A DNA stretch of 64,000 nt. Source: Planctomycetota bacterium. GTDB taxonomy: Bacteria; Planctomycetota; UBA1135; JADKAF01. Below are positions 1 to 11,453 of this stretch, piece after piece. Where the stretch lies: NCBI GenBank assembly GCA_016793245.1, contig JAEUHW010000165.1:1-64000 (forward strand), read 5' to 3'. Numbering within the stretch: the first letter of the stretch is position 1; each line of letters starts with the position of its first letter. Made by a program: the position numbers and the translations under genes. The notes beneath the pieces are model-generated. The model was not told where the DNA came from. It searched no databases and was given only the letters and a program-made list of their open reading frames with translations.

Positions 1-1
1 T

Positions 2-2629
<2,628 letters not shown>

Positions 2630-2670
2630 TCTCTTCGCGCAGGAGTCGCCTTCCGCGGGGAGGGCAGGTC

Positions 2671-2703
2671 GCGGGCCGCAGCCATGCGGCCCGCTGCATT
2701 TTT
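2671..2703 (+). terminator. Rho-independent terminator of gcvP
   Basis: A perfect 9-bp stem (GCGGGCCGC with GCGGCCCGC, loop AGCCAT) is followed by TGCATTTTT. It is correctly placed 42 bases after the gcvP stop and isolates gcvP from the next gene pair. Confidence 0.85.
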
Positions 2704-2830
2704 CGCGCGTTGGAGCGTGACCTCATCTCTCGCTCTCCGTCCCCAGAGCCGTGTCCGACACCACCGGCCCGAGCGATCGCGCTCGGATAGGATGGCCGAG
2801 GTCGGCTAGGGACGTGCCGAGGTTGCGACC

Positions 2831-3097
2831 GTGAATACCGTGAGCGAGGTAGAGGAGTACCTGCGCGACATGCGCTTCTCCGTGCCGGTGGAGCGCTGGC
2901 AGGTGGAGTTCGGGGAAGACCACATGGGCTATCCCGCCGCGTGGGTCTGGGCCACGCTCGAGCCGAAGCATCTCGACGGGAACACTCGGCATGAAGTGCG
3001 GGAAGGAGTTCGCGCCGCGCTCATGCGGCACCGCGACCTCGGTATCGAGTGGGTCTACGTTCGCTTCCGGGCCGTGGGCGAGGAGGAAGGGTCGTGA
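2831..3097 (+). CDS. Small conserved-looking protein, partner of the downstream HEPN gene
   Basis: This 88-residue acidic protein starts at GTG. It has no signal peptide or membrane segment. I cannot assign a named family. Its visible features are a central stretch WQVEFGEDHMGYPAAWVW and a C-terminal WVYVRFRAV, which read like an alpha/beta domain. It is not a nucleotidyltransferase: there is no GSxxxGxxxxxSDxD motif. Its stop overlaps the GTG start of the HEPN gene by 4 bases (GTGA), so the two should be translationally coupled. From memory, similar short proteins with a WxxxEFGED...YVRFR pattern sit beside HEPN genes in other bacteria. That is recollection rather than a search result. The pairing suggests an antitoxin or cofactor role, which is inference. 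Confidence 0.7.
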   Translation: MNTVSEVEEYLRDMRFSVPVERWQVEFGEDHMGYPAAWVWATLEPKHLDGNTRHEVREGVRAALMRHRDLGIEWVYVRFRAVGEEEGS

Positions 3098-3600
3098 ACC
3101 TCGCGGGAGACTTGCTCGAGCAGGCCCTGCATCTGGCGCGGCGCGAGCGCCGGCGACCGAAGCAAGTGAGCCTCCGCCGATCGGTTTCGGCAGCCTACTA
3201 CGCGCTCTTCCACTTCCTGGTCGAGCGAGCGTGCGACCTGCTCGTGTCGCCGTCTCGCCGCCCTCGGCTGCACGCGTACCTCGGGCGCGCGTTCCATCAC
3301 GAGACCATGGCCCAGGTCTGCCGGTCCTTCGCGAGCTCGAGGCCCGCTCCATCCTGGAGGATGGCGTCCGAAGGCTCGGACGGCGCGTTGCTCGTGGAGA
3401 TCGGAAGAGCATTCGTCGACCTGCAGCAAGTGCGCCACGAAGCCGACTACGACCGCGGTCGGTCGTTCGTGCGTCAGGAGGCGATCGATGCGGCGTACCT
3501 GGCGGAGCAGGCGATGCGGCATTTCGAGCGCGTGCAAGGAACCCCTGAGGGCGATGCCTTCCTCGCGGCCTTGCTCGTGCAGAAGATCAGCCGGGCCTGA
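3094..3600 (+). CDS. HEPN-domain protein (UPF0332-like)
   Basis: This is a 168-residue, all-helical, probably cytoplasmic protein. The GTG start at 3094 is chosen because it overlaps the upstream stop (GTGA) and puts the first helix just before the diagnostic motif RRSVSAAYYALFH (residues 28-40). That motif is typical of the HEPN/UPF0332 group. Further conserved-looking segments are RAFHHETM (65-72) and QVRHEADYD (112-120). The R-H and D-Y positions in the latter are candidate catalytic or nucleotide-contacting residues. HEPN proteins often act as RNases or as targets of nucleotidyltransferase antitoxins. Here the usual MNT partner is replaced by an unrelated 88-residue protein. Family membership is well supported; RNase activity is inference because the canonical Rx4-6H spacing is not clear. 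Confidence 0.8.
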   Translation: MNLAGDLLEQALHLARRERRRPKQVSLRRSVSAAYYALFHFLVERACDLLVSPSRRPRLHAYLGRAFHHETMAQVCRSFASSRPAPSWRMASEGSDGALLVEIGRAFVDLQQVRHEADYDRGRSFVRQEAIDAAYLAEQAMRHFERVQGTPEGDAFLAALLVQKISRA

Positions 3601-3715
3601 CGCGCCGTCTTCGGGATCCGAGCGACGCGCTGTGACCGGGGAGCTTCGCTCTGCTAGCTAGGTCGTAGCCTCTCGCTCGAGCGAGGCGCTCGGCTCTCCG
3701 TCGCGAGCTCTGCCC

Positions 3716-6700
3716 ATGTCCCCGCGTACGTTCCGCAGCTCTGCAGCGCTGCTCCTCGGATGGATCGCGACCTCCTTCGCGCCGCTCGAGGCGCAAGGGG
3801 TGCCGCGGCTCTTCCTCGACTTGGAGACGCAGGTCACGAGCTCTCCATGCTCTCAGACGATCGCGCTCGGCAGCGCCGTCGCCGGAGGTGTCGCGCTCTT
3901 CTCCGTCCGTCCGAACGGCGGCGGCAATCAGCTCTGGCGCAGCGACGGAAGTGCCTCCGGAACGCAGCCACTGCGCGACTTCGATCCCTTGTGGTTCGCG
4001 GGGCGCGAGCCGCGCCAGATGGTCTTCTCCAACGGGCTCTTCTTCTTCAACCACGGAGTCGATGGCTACGGCGACAAGCTCTGGTGCAGCGACGGCACGG
4101 TGAGCGGCACGCGCTACCTCGGCAATCTCGACTCGGGCGTGCGGGACTCGCATCCGATCTTCTTCGCGCCGTTCGGCCTCGGGATCCTCTTCCAGGCCAA
4201 CGACGGAATCCACGGCGCAGAGCTCTGGTTCAGCGATGGCACCGAGAGCGGGACGCGGCTGGTCGCGGACCTCGCGCCCGGGCCCGGAACTTCTTGGCCT
4301 GGTCCATTCGCGGTGCTCGGCGGCGTCGCGGTCTTCCCGACCTTCGATGGCCGCGTCTGGCGCACCGATGGAACGGCGGCCGGGACCTTCGAGCTCGGCG
4401 CGGCTCTGGGCTTGAGCGTTCCGCAAGGTCTGGGTCGCATGGAGAGCTTCGCTGGGCGCGTCTGGTTCGCGGGGCGGACGGCGGCGTCGGGCACGGAGCT
4501 CTGGGCGACCGATGGAAGCATCCGCGGAACGACGCTGGTGTACGAGCTCGCGGCTTCGACGCTGTCGTTGGATCCTCAATCGCTGAGCGCCGTCGGAGGT
4601 TCGCTCTACTTCGCCGCCGGTGCGCCGGGCTTTACCGTGGCCTACGTGACGGACGGCGTGCAGAGCGTGCCGACGATCCTTCGCGATGTCGCCCAGCCGG
4701 CTTCCTTGCACGCCGATCCACGCGACTTCATCGGCGTCGGCGGACGGGTCTTCTTTTCGGCTTCGAGAGGAGACGTCGGTCGCGAGCTCTGGACCACGGA
4801 TGGCACGGCGGCAGGAACGCGACTCGTCGCCGATCTCCGGCCCGGAGCTCGAGGCTCCGAGCCGCGGAGCTTCGCTCGCGTTGCCGGCAAGCTGCTCTTT
4901 CGCGCCGACGATGGATCCTCCGGCTCCGAGCTCTGGGTCAGCGACGGCACGACGGCGGGTACGACCATGGTCCGCGATCTCGCTCCAGGCAGTGCGAGCT
5001 CCGATGCCGGATTGGTGCTCGAGCTCAACGCGAACGCGGCCCTCTTCTTCACTGGTGAAGGGCAGACCTTCGATCAGCTCTGGCGCACCGACGGCACCAC
5101 CGCCGGCACGCAGATCGTCCGGAGCTTCTGTCCACTGGCCCCTTCCTCCGCGCCATCGCCGCCTTCCGGCGACCCGTCATCGAGGGGCTTCTTCTCCGCC
5201 TTCGTGGGTGGTCAGCGCGAGCTGTGGCTTACCGACGGAACCGCGGCGGGATCGCAACGGCTTTGGCGCGGGGCCACGAACTTGTTCCCGTGGCAAGGTG
5301 CAACGGCGGGAACGAAGTACGTGTTCTACGGCTGGGATACCGCGACCGGCGAAGAGCCTTGGGTGAGCGACGGGACGCCCACGGGGACGCAGCGGCTCGC
5401 GGATCTGATCGCGGGCTCCACGGGCTCGATGCCCTTCGACTTCGTTTCGCTCGGGGCCGAGGTGCTCTTCGCCGCGAACGACAGCGCCCGCGGTCGCGAG
5501 CTATGGATCAGCGATGGCACGCCGTCGGGAACCCGCCTCTTCGCCGACCTCGTTCCGGGGATCTCGAGCTCGCGTCCTCGCGGCCTCATCCGCTGCGGCA
5601 AGCTCGTGTTCTTCCTCGCCGATCTGCCGGGTGCTCCGGGACCCACGGGGCTGTGGCGCACCGATGGGACGGTGACCGGGACCGTTCCACTCACCGGCCT
5701 CTCGGGAGTTCCGGATCATGGTTCCGTGAGCAACTCGGAGCCGCTCTTCGCGACGCCCAACGAGATCTATTTCGCCTCGCCGGAGGGCCTGCCGAACGCC
5801 GGTCTCTGGCGCAGCGATGGAACGGTGGGCGGCACGCTCCATCTCAGCACGGCGATTCCCACCTCGGTCGCCTACGGAGCGAACGGAGCCGAGTACGTCT
5901 GGTGGCGCGACGCCCTCTGGTTCGTCAGCAACTCCGCCGCATCGGGCTACGAGATCTGGACCAGCGATGGGACGAGCGCGGGTACGCGGATCGCGTTCGA
6001 GCTCGCACCGGGGAATGCGCATCTCTCTCCGCGCCTGCTCGGCGCACTCGGCGATCGAATCTACTTCAGCGCCGACGATGGCGTGCACGGTCGCGAGCTC
6101 TGGTCGAGCACCGGAACCGCGAGCGGGACGACGATGCTCCTGGATCTCGTTCCCGGATCGGAGCCCGGTGTGCCGATGCACACATGGTTCCTCGCTTTGC
6201 CCGCGGCGCAGCGCGCACTCTTCCTCGCCAACGACGGCGTTCACGGGGTCGAGATCTGGCGCACGGATGGCACGACAGCCGGAACCGTGCTGCAAAGCGA
6301 TCTCCGCCCTGGTCCGCTGTCGAGCACGAATTCGGGACGCCAGCCACCGGTCCTCGTCGGCTCGACCTTGCTCTTCACCGCCGACGACGGCGTGCACGGC
6401 GTCGAGCTCTTCGCGCTGGAGGCGATGGCCCTAGCGGTGCCCTTCGGCTTCGGCTGCGCGGGAGCTCCCAACACGGCGCCGCAGCTCGAGAGCCTTGGCA
6501 CGCCGAGACTCGGCAACGCGAGGCATGCCCTCCAAGTGCGCGGCGGGACGCCGTTCGCCTGGAGCCAGATCCTGGTCTCGCCCGCGAGCGGCTTCGAGAC
6601 GCTGAGCGCGGGCTGTGCGCTCTGGCTCGATCCGCTGCAGCTCTTCCTCGCCTCCGAGCAGGTGCTGGATGCGCAAGGCAGCGCTCGCATCGGCGTGCCC

Positions 6701-6826
6701 ATCCCGGCCGATCCGGTGCTGCATGGGGCGCTGGCGTTCGCGCAAGTCGTCGTGCGCGATCCGTTCGCGCCGCCGCCGGGGCTCGCGCTCAGCGCGGGCT
6801 TGCAGGTGATCGTGGCGAGCGACTGA
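3716..6826 (+). CDS. Secreted ELWxSDGTxxGT-repeat protein with C-terminal planctomycete module
   Basis: This 1036-residue exported protein has a signal peptide at residues 1 to about 26 (hydrophobic core, then APLEAQ). It then carries about 16 repeats of roughly 45-60 residues, each centred on a motif such as LWRTDGTTAGT or LWVSDGTTAGT. These repeats are recognised in bacterial surface proteins and probably form a beta-propeller-like or solenoid array. The last 125 residues, starting near FGFGCAGAP (about 910), lack the repeat and form a separate module with a cysteine near its start. This module resembles the ends of the 396- and 759-residue proteins in this window. No enzyme motif is visible. 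The likely location is extracellular or cell surface. The function is unknown; adhesion or structure is a guess from repeat content. Confidence 0.85.
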   Translation: MSPRTFRSSAALLLGWIATSFAPLEAQGVPRLFLDLETQVTSSPCSQTIALGSAVAGGVALFSVRPNGGGNQLWRSDGSASGTQPLRDFDPLWFAGREPRQMVFSNGLFFFNHGVDGYGDKLWCSDGTVSGTRYLGNLDSGVRDSHPIFFAPFGLGILFQANDGIHGAELWFSDGTESGTRLVADLAPGPGTSWPGPFAVLGGVAVFPTFDGRVWRTDGTAAGTFELGAALGLSVPQGLGRMESFAGRVWFAGRTAASGTELWATDGSIRGTTLVYELAASTLSLDPQSLSAVGGSLYFAAGAPGFTVAYVTDGVQSVPTILRDVAQPASLHADPRDFIGVGGRVFFSASRGDVGRELWTTDGTAAGTRLVADLRPGARGSEPRSFARVAGKLLFRADDGSSGSELWVSDGTTAGTTMVRDLAPGSASSDAGLVLELNANAALFFTGEGQTFDQLWRTDGTTAGTQIVRSFCPLAPSSAPSPPSGDPSSRGFFSAFVGGQRELWLTDGTAAGSQRLWRGATNLFPWQGATAGTKYVFYGWDTATGEEPWVSDGTPTGTQRLADLIAGSTGSMPFDFVSLGAEVLFAANDSARGRELWISDGTPSGTRLFADLVPGISSSRPRGLIRCGKLVFFLADLPGAPGPTGLWRTDGTVTGTVPLTGLSGVPDHGSVSNSEPLFATPNEIYFASPEGLPNAGLWRSDGTVGGTLHLSTAIPTSVAYGANGAEYVWWRDALWFVSNSAASGYEIWTSDGTSAGTRIAFELAPGNAHLSPRLLGALGDRIYFSADDGVHGRELWSSTGTASGTTMLLDLVPGSEPGVPMHTWFLALPAAQRALFLANDGVHGVEIWRTDGTTAGTVLQSDLRPGPLSSTNSGRQPPVLVGSTLLFTADDGVHGVELFALEAMALAVPFGFGCAGAPNTAPQLESLGTPRLGNARHALQVRGGTPFAWSQILVSPASGFETLSAGCALWLDPLQLFLASEQVLDAQGSARIGVPIPADPVLHGALAFAQVVVRDPFAPPPGLALSAGLQVIVASD

Positions 6827-6843
6827 GTCCGCTCGCGCTGCTC

Positions 6844-9198
6844 TCAGCGCCCGCTCGACGTTCGCAGCTCGGCGAGCGCGCGCGCCACGTCCTGCGCGGA
6901 AGGGCCCACCTCGAGCGCGCGTGCAGGACCTTCGGCGGAGAGCTCGAGCGGCGTGACTCCGAGCTCGCGTCGCATGCCATCGACCTTCGAGCGCAGGTAC
7001 CAGCGCAGCTCGTAGGTCCCGGACCACGGGACGAAGAGCTCGACCTCGCTCCCTTGTCGCACGGGCCGCGAACCTCCGGCGATCCCGGCCGCGGCATGGC
7101 GCATCCCTTCCTCGTCGCTCCCGTTGGGAACCCCGAGCTGCAGCTCGGTCTCGAGCTCCTCGGGCACGGCGTCGAGGCCGGTGATGCGCAGGTGCTGGCG
7201 CGCAGCGTTGGTGAGCGCGATCGTCTGCTCCTCGTCGCGCCAGGTGAGGACGGCTGGGTTGCACTCGGCGACGAAGAGGCGCAGCTCCACCACTTCCTTC
7301 GGCAGGAGGACCGTGCAGCGGCCTTCGCGATCGCTGTGACCCCAGGCGAGGTCTCCGCGCGGTGGCAGCGGGACCAGCGCGACGCGACGCTCCGCGATCG
7401 AGGTTCCCGCCGAGCTCTGCAAGCGCAAGCGCCAGGCTCGCAAGCGGTCGCGCAGGTCCAGCGGGTCGAGGCGCGGATCGCGGTTCAGGACGCCCTCGCG
7501 AATCTCGAGGTCCTGGATCGTCTCGAGCGCAACGCCGGCGAGCTCCACACGGATGCTGGTTCGCCCTGGCCGGAGACCGTCGAAGCGGAAGGCGCCTGCG
7601 CCATCGGGACGGGTGAGCATCGGTTTCTCCGCGTCGCGCTCGAGTCGCAGGGAGAGCTTCCGCAGGTTCAACCCGGGATCCGCTTGGATGCGGCCCGCGA
7701 GATCTCCGCCCCGACGCAGCTCGAGATGCGCATCGCGCGTGCCCGGCTCCACGACGATGGAGCTCACGGCGAAGTAGCCGCGGCAACGAGGGGTGAGGTG
7801 GAGAGCGCGCACGGTCTCGCGCGAGCGGATCTCGAAGCGCCCCTGCGCATCGCTCTCGATGTGCCCGAGGGTGAGCCGACGCGCGACCTCCCACGGACCG
7901 TTCGGCGTCGGGGGCCAGACCTCTACCACATCGACGCTGGCTCGTGCGATGGGCTGTCCGGCGGCATCGTGGAGGAAGCCGGCGGCGAGGAGAGCTTCTG
8001 CTTCGAGCGGGCGCAGGACGAGGTCGCCGAGGTCGAGCGCGCCGTGCTCGGGGAACGCGGGCGCCTGCATGCGCAGGGTGCGCAGCTCTGGATCCTCGAC
8101 CGTGGTGAAGGCGAGCTGCTCAGGCGTTCCCAGCAGGCGTCGAAGCATCGTCCAACCCAGGCTGAAGCGCCCTTCGGCGTCCGTCGTGATCCGGGAGTGC
8201 GCCGCCGACTGGCGATTCTTGACATCGAGCGCGATCGCCCGAGATCGCAGGGGCTGCAGCTCTTCGTCCAGCAGTCGGCCGAGGATCCGCGGCGCCTCGT
8301 CCGCGAGCTGCACCGTCACCTGCACCTCATGCCCGGGCGCCGCGGGACCCAGCATCCGGACGTGCTCGTCGTCGAGCATTCCCAGCGGATCCACGACGAG
8401 AGCCTCGATGAGGAAGGGACAGCGGACATGCTCGAACAAGCAGGTTCCGCCGGTGGTTTCCCGGACGAGGATCGGCAGTCGATCAAAGCTGCGATCGTCA
8501 TCGAGCGCCGTCTCGAGGGGTGCCAGCCGGAGGCGATAGCTCAGCGCGCGCGCGATGGAGTTCCCCGCCGCATCCACGGCGTTCACCCGCACGCGCCCGC
8601 CGGGCTGCAAGTGCAGGCGGATCGTCTCCCGCGGGATCGCCAGCTCTTCGAACACGTGCTCGCTGCACGTCGCGATCTTCGTGTTCGCGGCGAGCACGAC
8701 CTCGAACGGCCGCTCGCGCGCGATCTCGCGCGCCCGCAGGAACGCCTTCTCGAGCTCGAAGGCCGGCAGGAGGATCTCGCGAGGAGCGTCCTCAGGAGTG
8801 GGGAGGAAGTACCGCAAGAGGCTCGGCTCGCGAGGCGGAACGGTCAGCCAGCGAAGCTCGAGGCGCACGCCGTCGTCGAGCCGGGCGACGCCGTGCTCGT
8901 CGAGCACCTCCACGAGCACGGCGGCAGCGTCGCTCGGCGCTGTTGCGAGCTCGTGCGCGACCGGCGTCTCGACCGCGACGGCTGCTTCGGCGTTCGGCCT
9001 CTCCGACGCCTCGCGCTGGATCGCCGCCGGCGGTGCTGACAGAGGATCGTTGGTCGGTTTGGATTCGGGCACCGGCGCGAGCTGCACGAGGGGGGCCGGC
9101 GGCGCGTCGCTGAAGAGGCAGCGCGAGAGCGAGCAGGCGAGCGCGATCGCCGTGAGCAGCACGGCGGCGGCAACGCAGAGGCGCGGGCTGATCGACAC
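6844..9198 (-). CDS. Anchored or exported protein with carboxypeptidase-regulatory-like beta-sandwich domains
   Basis: This 784-residue protein starts at GTG and has one N-terminal hydrophobic segment (about residues 7-26), acting as an uncleaved anchor or signal peptide. A proline/alanine-rich linker follows, then repeated Ig-like segments with patterns such as GRISFDAxGRF...L and DLAGRI..., typical of carboxypeptidase-regulatory-like (CarboxypepD_reg) domains. No peptidase motif is present. Its 3' end converges with the upstream ELW-repeat gene with only 17 bases between stops. It resembles the 788-residue protein at 31.05 kb in architecture (anchor, low-complexity linker, serial beta domains). 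Its role is unknown; a periplasmic or envelope position is inferred. Confidence 0.75.
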   Translation of the reverse strand: MSISPRLCVAAAVLLTAIALACSLSRCLFSDAPPAPLVQLAPVPESKPTNDPLSAPPAAIQREASERPNAEAAVAVETPVAHELATAPSDAAAVLVEVLDEHGVARLDDGVRLELRWLTVPPREPSLLRYFLPTPEDAPREILLPAFELEKAFLRAREIARERPFEVVLAANTKIATCSEHVFEELAIPRETIRLHLQPGGRVRVNAVDAAGNSIARALSYRLRLAPLETALDDDRSFDRLPILVRETTGGTCLFEHVRCPFLIEALVVDPLGMLDDEHVRMLGPAAPGHEVQVTVQLADEAPRILGRLLDEELQPLRSRAIALDVKNRQSAAHSRITTDAEGRFSLGWTMLRRLLGTPEQLAFTTVEDPELRTLRMQAPAFPEHGALDLGDLVLRPLEAEALLAAGFLHDAAGQPIARASVDVVEVWPPTPNGPWEVARRLTLGHIESDAQGRFEIRSRETVRALHLTPRCRGYFAVSSIVVEPGTRDAHLELRRGGDLAGRIQADPGLNLRKLSLRLERDAEKPMLTRPDGAGAFRFDGLRPGRTSIRVELAGVALETIQDLEIREGVLNRDPRLDPLDLRDRLRAWRLRLQSSAGTSIAERRVALVPLPPRGDLAWGHSDREGRCTVLLPKEVVELRLFVAECNPAVLTWRDEEQTIALTNAARQHLRITGLDAVPEELETELQLGVPNGSDEEGMRHAAAGIAGGSRPVRQGSEVELFVPWSGTYELRWYLRSKVDGMRRELGVTPLELSAEGPARALEVGPSAQDVARALAELRTSSGR

Positions 9199-9238
9199 GG
9201 GACCTCAGGACTCGCGAGGTAGCGCGGGAGGCTCTTTG

Positions 9239-9358
9239 CTAAGGCACGAAGAACGTCGTGCTGGTGTTCGTCGCATCCGAGATCGAGAGCGTGGCCGCAT
9301 CCAGGAACACGAACGCGACGCTGAACTGAGTGCCTGCGATCTCCTGCGGCACGCGAAA
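9239..9358 (-). pseudogene. In-frame tail after the stop of the beta-helix gene (remnant or readthrough extension)
   Basis: After the TAG that ends the 396-residue gene, the same frame stays open for 39 more codons before a second TAG at 9239-9241. The predicted peptide begins FRVPQEIAGTQF and ends NTSTTFFVP. It has the style of the C-terminal module ends seen in this protein group (P...G...F...D...L...A). Two readings fit: the last piece of a lost paralogue joined by a deletion, or a longer protein recently cut by a nonsense change. No start codon of its own is apparent. Confidence 0.45.
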
Positions 9359-10549
9359 CTACAGCGCTTGCAGCACCACCGCCGTGCTGAGGAGCAACCC
9401 CGGCGCCGCGTTGCTCGCCTCGAGCCCTTGCAGGACGAGCACCGTGCCGTGCGGCACGAGAGCCGGGATCGCCAGCGTTCCGGCGAGGCGCCCGCTCGCG
9501 TCGGTGGTGCCTTGCAGGAGCAGCGTCGGGCTCGTCGTGAGCCAGAGCGGGCCGAGGTCGATCGCGAGCGGCGGTGTGAGCGCGAGGCTCGCGAAGAGCG
9601 CCGCCGCGGTGCTCGGCTGGCCCTCGTGGCGATAGCTCAGCGTGCCGCCCGGTGCAGCGCTCACGCCGAGGGCCGCGGGGATGCTGCGCGTCGTCGTCGT
9701 CGAGCCCACGTTCAGAACCGGGCCGACGAGGACCGCGCTCGGATCGAAAACGAGCCGGCTCTGCTCGAGGGTCGCGCCGAGGCCGACGACGCCGCTGCGT
9801 CGTCCGCCGCTCAGCGTGCTGCGCGTCGCGTGGAGCTCGGCGCGGATCAGGTACAGCGCGCCCGCGGAATCGCCCACGCCGCAGCTCAGCAGCGCGCCGT
9901 CACCGCCCTGGAGCGTGGTGTCGGCCAGCATCACGGTCGACTGCTGCGCGAAGATCGCGGGAGCTCCGGCGATCGGCGACGTGAACGGAGGCCGCAGCGT
10001 GGCGCAGAGCGCGCTGCCGCCCACAGCCGCGCACGAGCTCAACGCGAGCGGCGTCGAGGTGATCGAGAGGGGCGTGAACCCGGGCTCGCGCGCCAGGAGA
10101 CCGAAGCTGCAGCGGTTCAGCGCTGCTCCCGCGCAGCTCAGCGCCGTGAAGCTACCGATCGTGCAATCCTCGGCCGCGAAGGTCGCGGCGCATTCGCGGA
10201 GGAACACCGCCCCGAGGTCCAAGCCGGAGAGCGTGATCGGGCTCGGCGCGCTGGCCGGGACGTACGCGAAGCTGATCCCGCGCGTGAGCAGCGGGCGACC
10301 GCCTTCGGCGCGGATGCGCAGCGACTTCTGGAAGGCGATGTAGAGATTGGGAAAGGTGCCGCCGCCGCGGATCACGATCTCGTCGCCCGAGGCCGCGATA
10401 TCCAACGCGGGATCCAGCGTGGTGAAGTTCCCTCCGCCGCTCGCGTCCACGATCCATGTCTGCTGCGCGTGCGCCGGGGTCGCGAGCGCGGAGAGCGCGA
10501 AGAGGCCCAGCGCGGGGGCGAGGGCGTGGAACGGAGCGCATCGAGTCAT
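9359..10549 (-). CDS. Secreted beta-helix-like protein
   Basis: This 396-residue protein has a clear Sec signal peptide (residues 1-28, ending THAHA-like ATPAHAQQ). The mature part starts TWIVDASGGGNFTTLDPAL, the usual opening of right-handed parallel beta-helix (pectate-lyase-like) proteins. It continues with short repeated strands containing ITLSGLDLG, CAATFAAEDCTIGSF and similar. The last 60 residues resemble the C-terminal module of the other large secreted proteins here. No catalytic residues of a polysaccharide lyase can be picked out. The gene is divergent from the DUF4956 gene, and its stop is followed in frame by a 39-codon tail (9239-9358). Confidence 0.8.
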   Translation of the reverse strand: MTRCAPFHALAPALGLFALSALATPAHAQQTWIVDASGGGNFTTLDPALDIAASGDEIVIRGGGTFPNLYIAFQKSLRIRAEGGRPLLTRGISFAYVPASAPSPITLSGLDLGAVFLRECAATFAAEDCTIGSFTALSCAGAALNRCSFGLLAREPGFTPLSITSTPLALSSCAAVGGSALCATLRPPFTSPIAGAPAIFAQQSTVMLADTTLQGGDGALLSCGVGDSAGALYLIRAELHATRSTLSGGRRSGVVGLGATLEQSRLVFDPSAVLVGPVLNVGSTTTTRSIPAALGVSAAPGGTLSYRHEGQPSTAAALFASLALTPPLAIDLGPLWLTTSPTLLLQGTTDASGRLAGTLAIPALVPHGTVLVLQGLEASNAAPGLLLSTAVVLQAL

Positions 10550-10720
10550 GGCGGGTCTCGGAGCTTCGGGGACGAGAGTCGAGGCGGGGCCGATGGGCCG
10601 GCATCAACAGTAGCGGCTCTCGCTGGAGCGCCCAGGCGGTTCGAGCGGCGGTTCGACAGCGCCCGGAGAGAAGAGTAGAAGCGCGCACCCCTCGCGGCTA
10701 CGACCCGTCTCCCACGCCCC

Positions 10721-11419
10721 ATGGAAATCCTCCGCCAACTCGTCGGCGAGACCGCCCGCTCGGCGGCGCTCCCGAGCGCCACCTCGATCCTGCTCCGCCT
10801 CTCGCTCGCCGTAGCGCTGGGAGCCCTCGTGGCTGCGCTCTACCGCGCGGCACGGCCGGCGCGGGAGCGGACGGATGGCTTCGCGGCGACGTTGATGCTG
10901 CTGGCACCTCTGATCGCGATGGTGACGCTGGCGATCGGCTCCAACGTCGCGGCGGCGTTCACGCTGGTGGGGACGCTCGCCATCGTGCGCTTCCGGACGC
11001 CTGTCCGCGATGCGCGGGACACGGTGTTCGTGATCTTCGCCGTGGCCGAGGGGATGGCCGCGGGGAACTTCGAGGTCGAGGTCGCCTTGCTCGGCGCCGG
11101 GGTGGTCGCGGTCGCTCTCTTCGCGCAGCGGCAGCTCGCGCGAGAAGGGGATGCGCGCGCGGAGGGGAGCTTCACGCTGCGGCTGACGATCACGCCACCG
11201 CTGTCGGAGCTCGCGCTGCTCGAGGCGCGCCTCGCGACCGCGTGCGCAAGCTTCGAGCTGCAGCGACAGCAGCTTCGGAACCAACCGCAAGAGCAAGTCG
11301 TGCTCTATCGATTGAACGGCTTCGATGCGCGCAGCATCGCGCCGCTGCAGCGCGCGTTGCTCGAGCTCCCGGAAGTGAAGGGGCTCGACTTCGAAGTGCG
11401 CGCGGAGGACGGTCCCTGA
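10721..11419 (+). CDS. DUF4956 family membrane protein
   Basis: This 232-residue protein has about four membrane helices in its first 145 residues and a soluble C-terminal domain. The segment AAAFTLVGTLAIVRFRTPVRDARD (split: AAFTLVGTLAIVRF then RTPVRDARD) is the signature of DUF4956, as is AEGMAAGN after it. DUF4956 proteins often sit beside polyphosphate-polymerase-like VTC or CotH genes. No such neighbour is present, so no function can be assigned. The stop lies inside a strong hairpin that ends the transcript. The start is the ATG at 10721, about 170 bases from the divergent beta-helix gene. Confidence 0.85.
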   Translation: MEILRQLVGETARSAALPSATSILLRLSLAVALGALVAALYRAARPARERTDGFAATLMLLAPLIAMVTLAIGSNVAAAFTLVGTLAIVRFRTPVRDARDTVFVIFAVAEGMAAGNFEVEVALLGAGVVAVALFAQRQLAREGDARAEGSFTLRLTITPPLSELALLEARLATACASFELQRQQLRNQPQEQVVLYRLNGFDARSIAPLQRALLELPEVKGLDFEVRAEDGP

Positions 11420-11439
11420 GGGTTCGAACCTCCGCGCGC
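11398..11439. terminator. Bidirectional hairpin between DUF4956 and selW
   Basis: An 11-bp perfect stem, GCGCGCGGAGG (11398-11408) with CCTCCGCGCGC (11429-11439), encloses the DUF4956 stop codon. It lies between convergent genes. There is no long T-run, so termination strength is uncertain. Confidence 0.55.
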
Positions 11440-11453
11440 GCCCATCGCTTCGC

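Noticed and set aside
5224..9039. A 1271-residue plus-strand open frame across two genes.
   Set aside because: Arginine-rich with no motifs; it overlaps the ELW-repeat gene and the antisense of the 784-residue gene, both well supported.
11421..11430. GGTTCGAACC looks like a tRNA T-arm.
   Set aside because: It is the loop side of the hairpin at 11398-11439; there is no acceptor stem, anticodon arm or D-arm around it.
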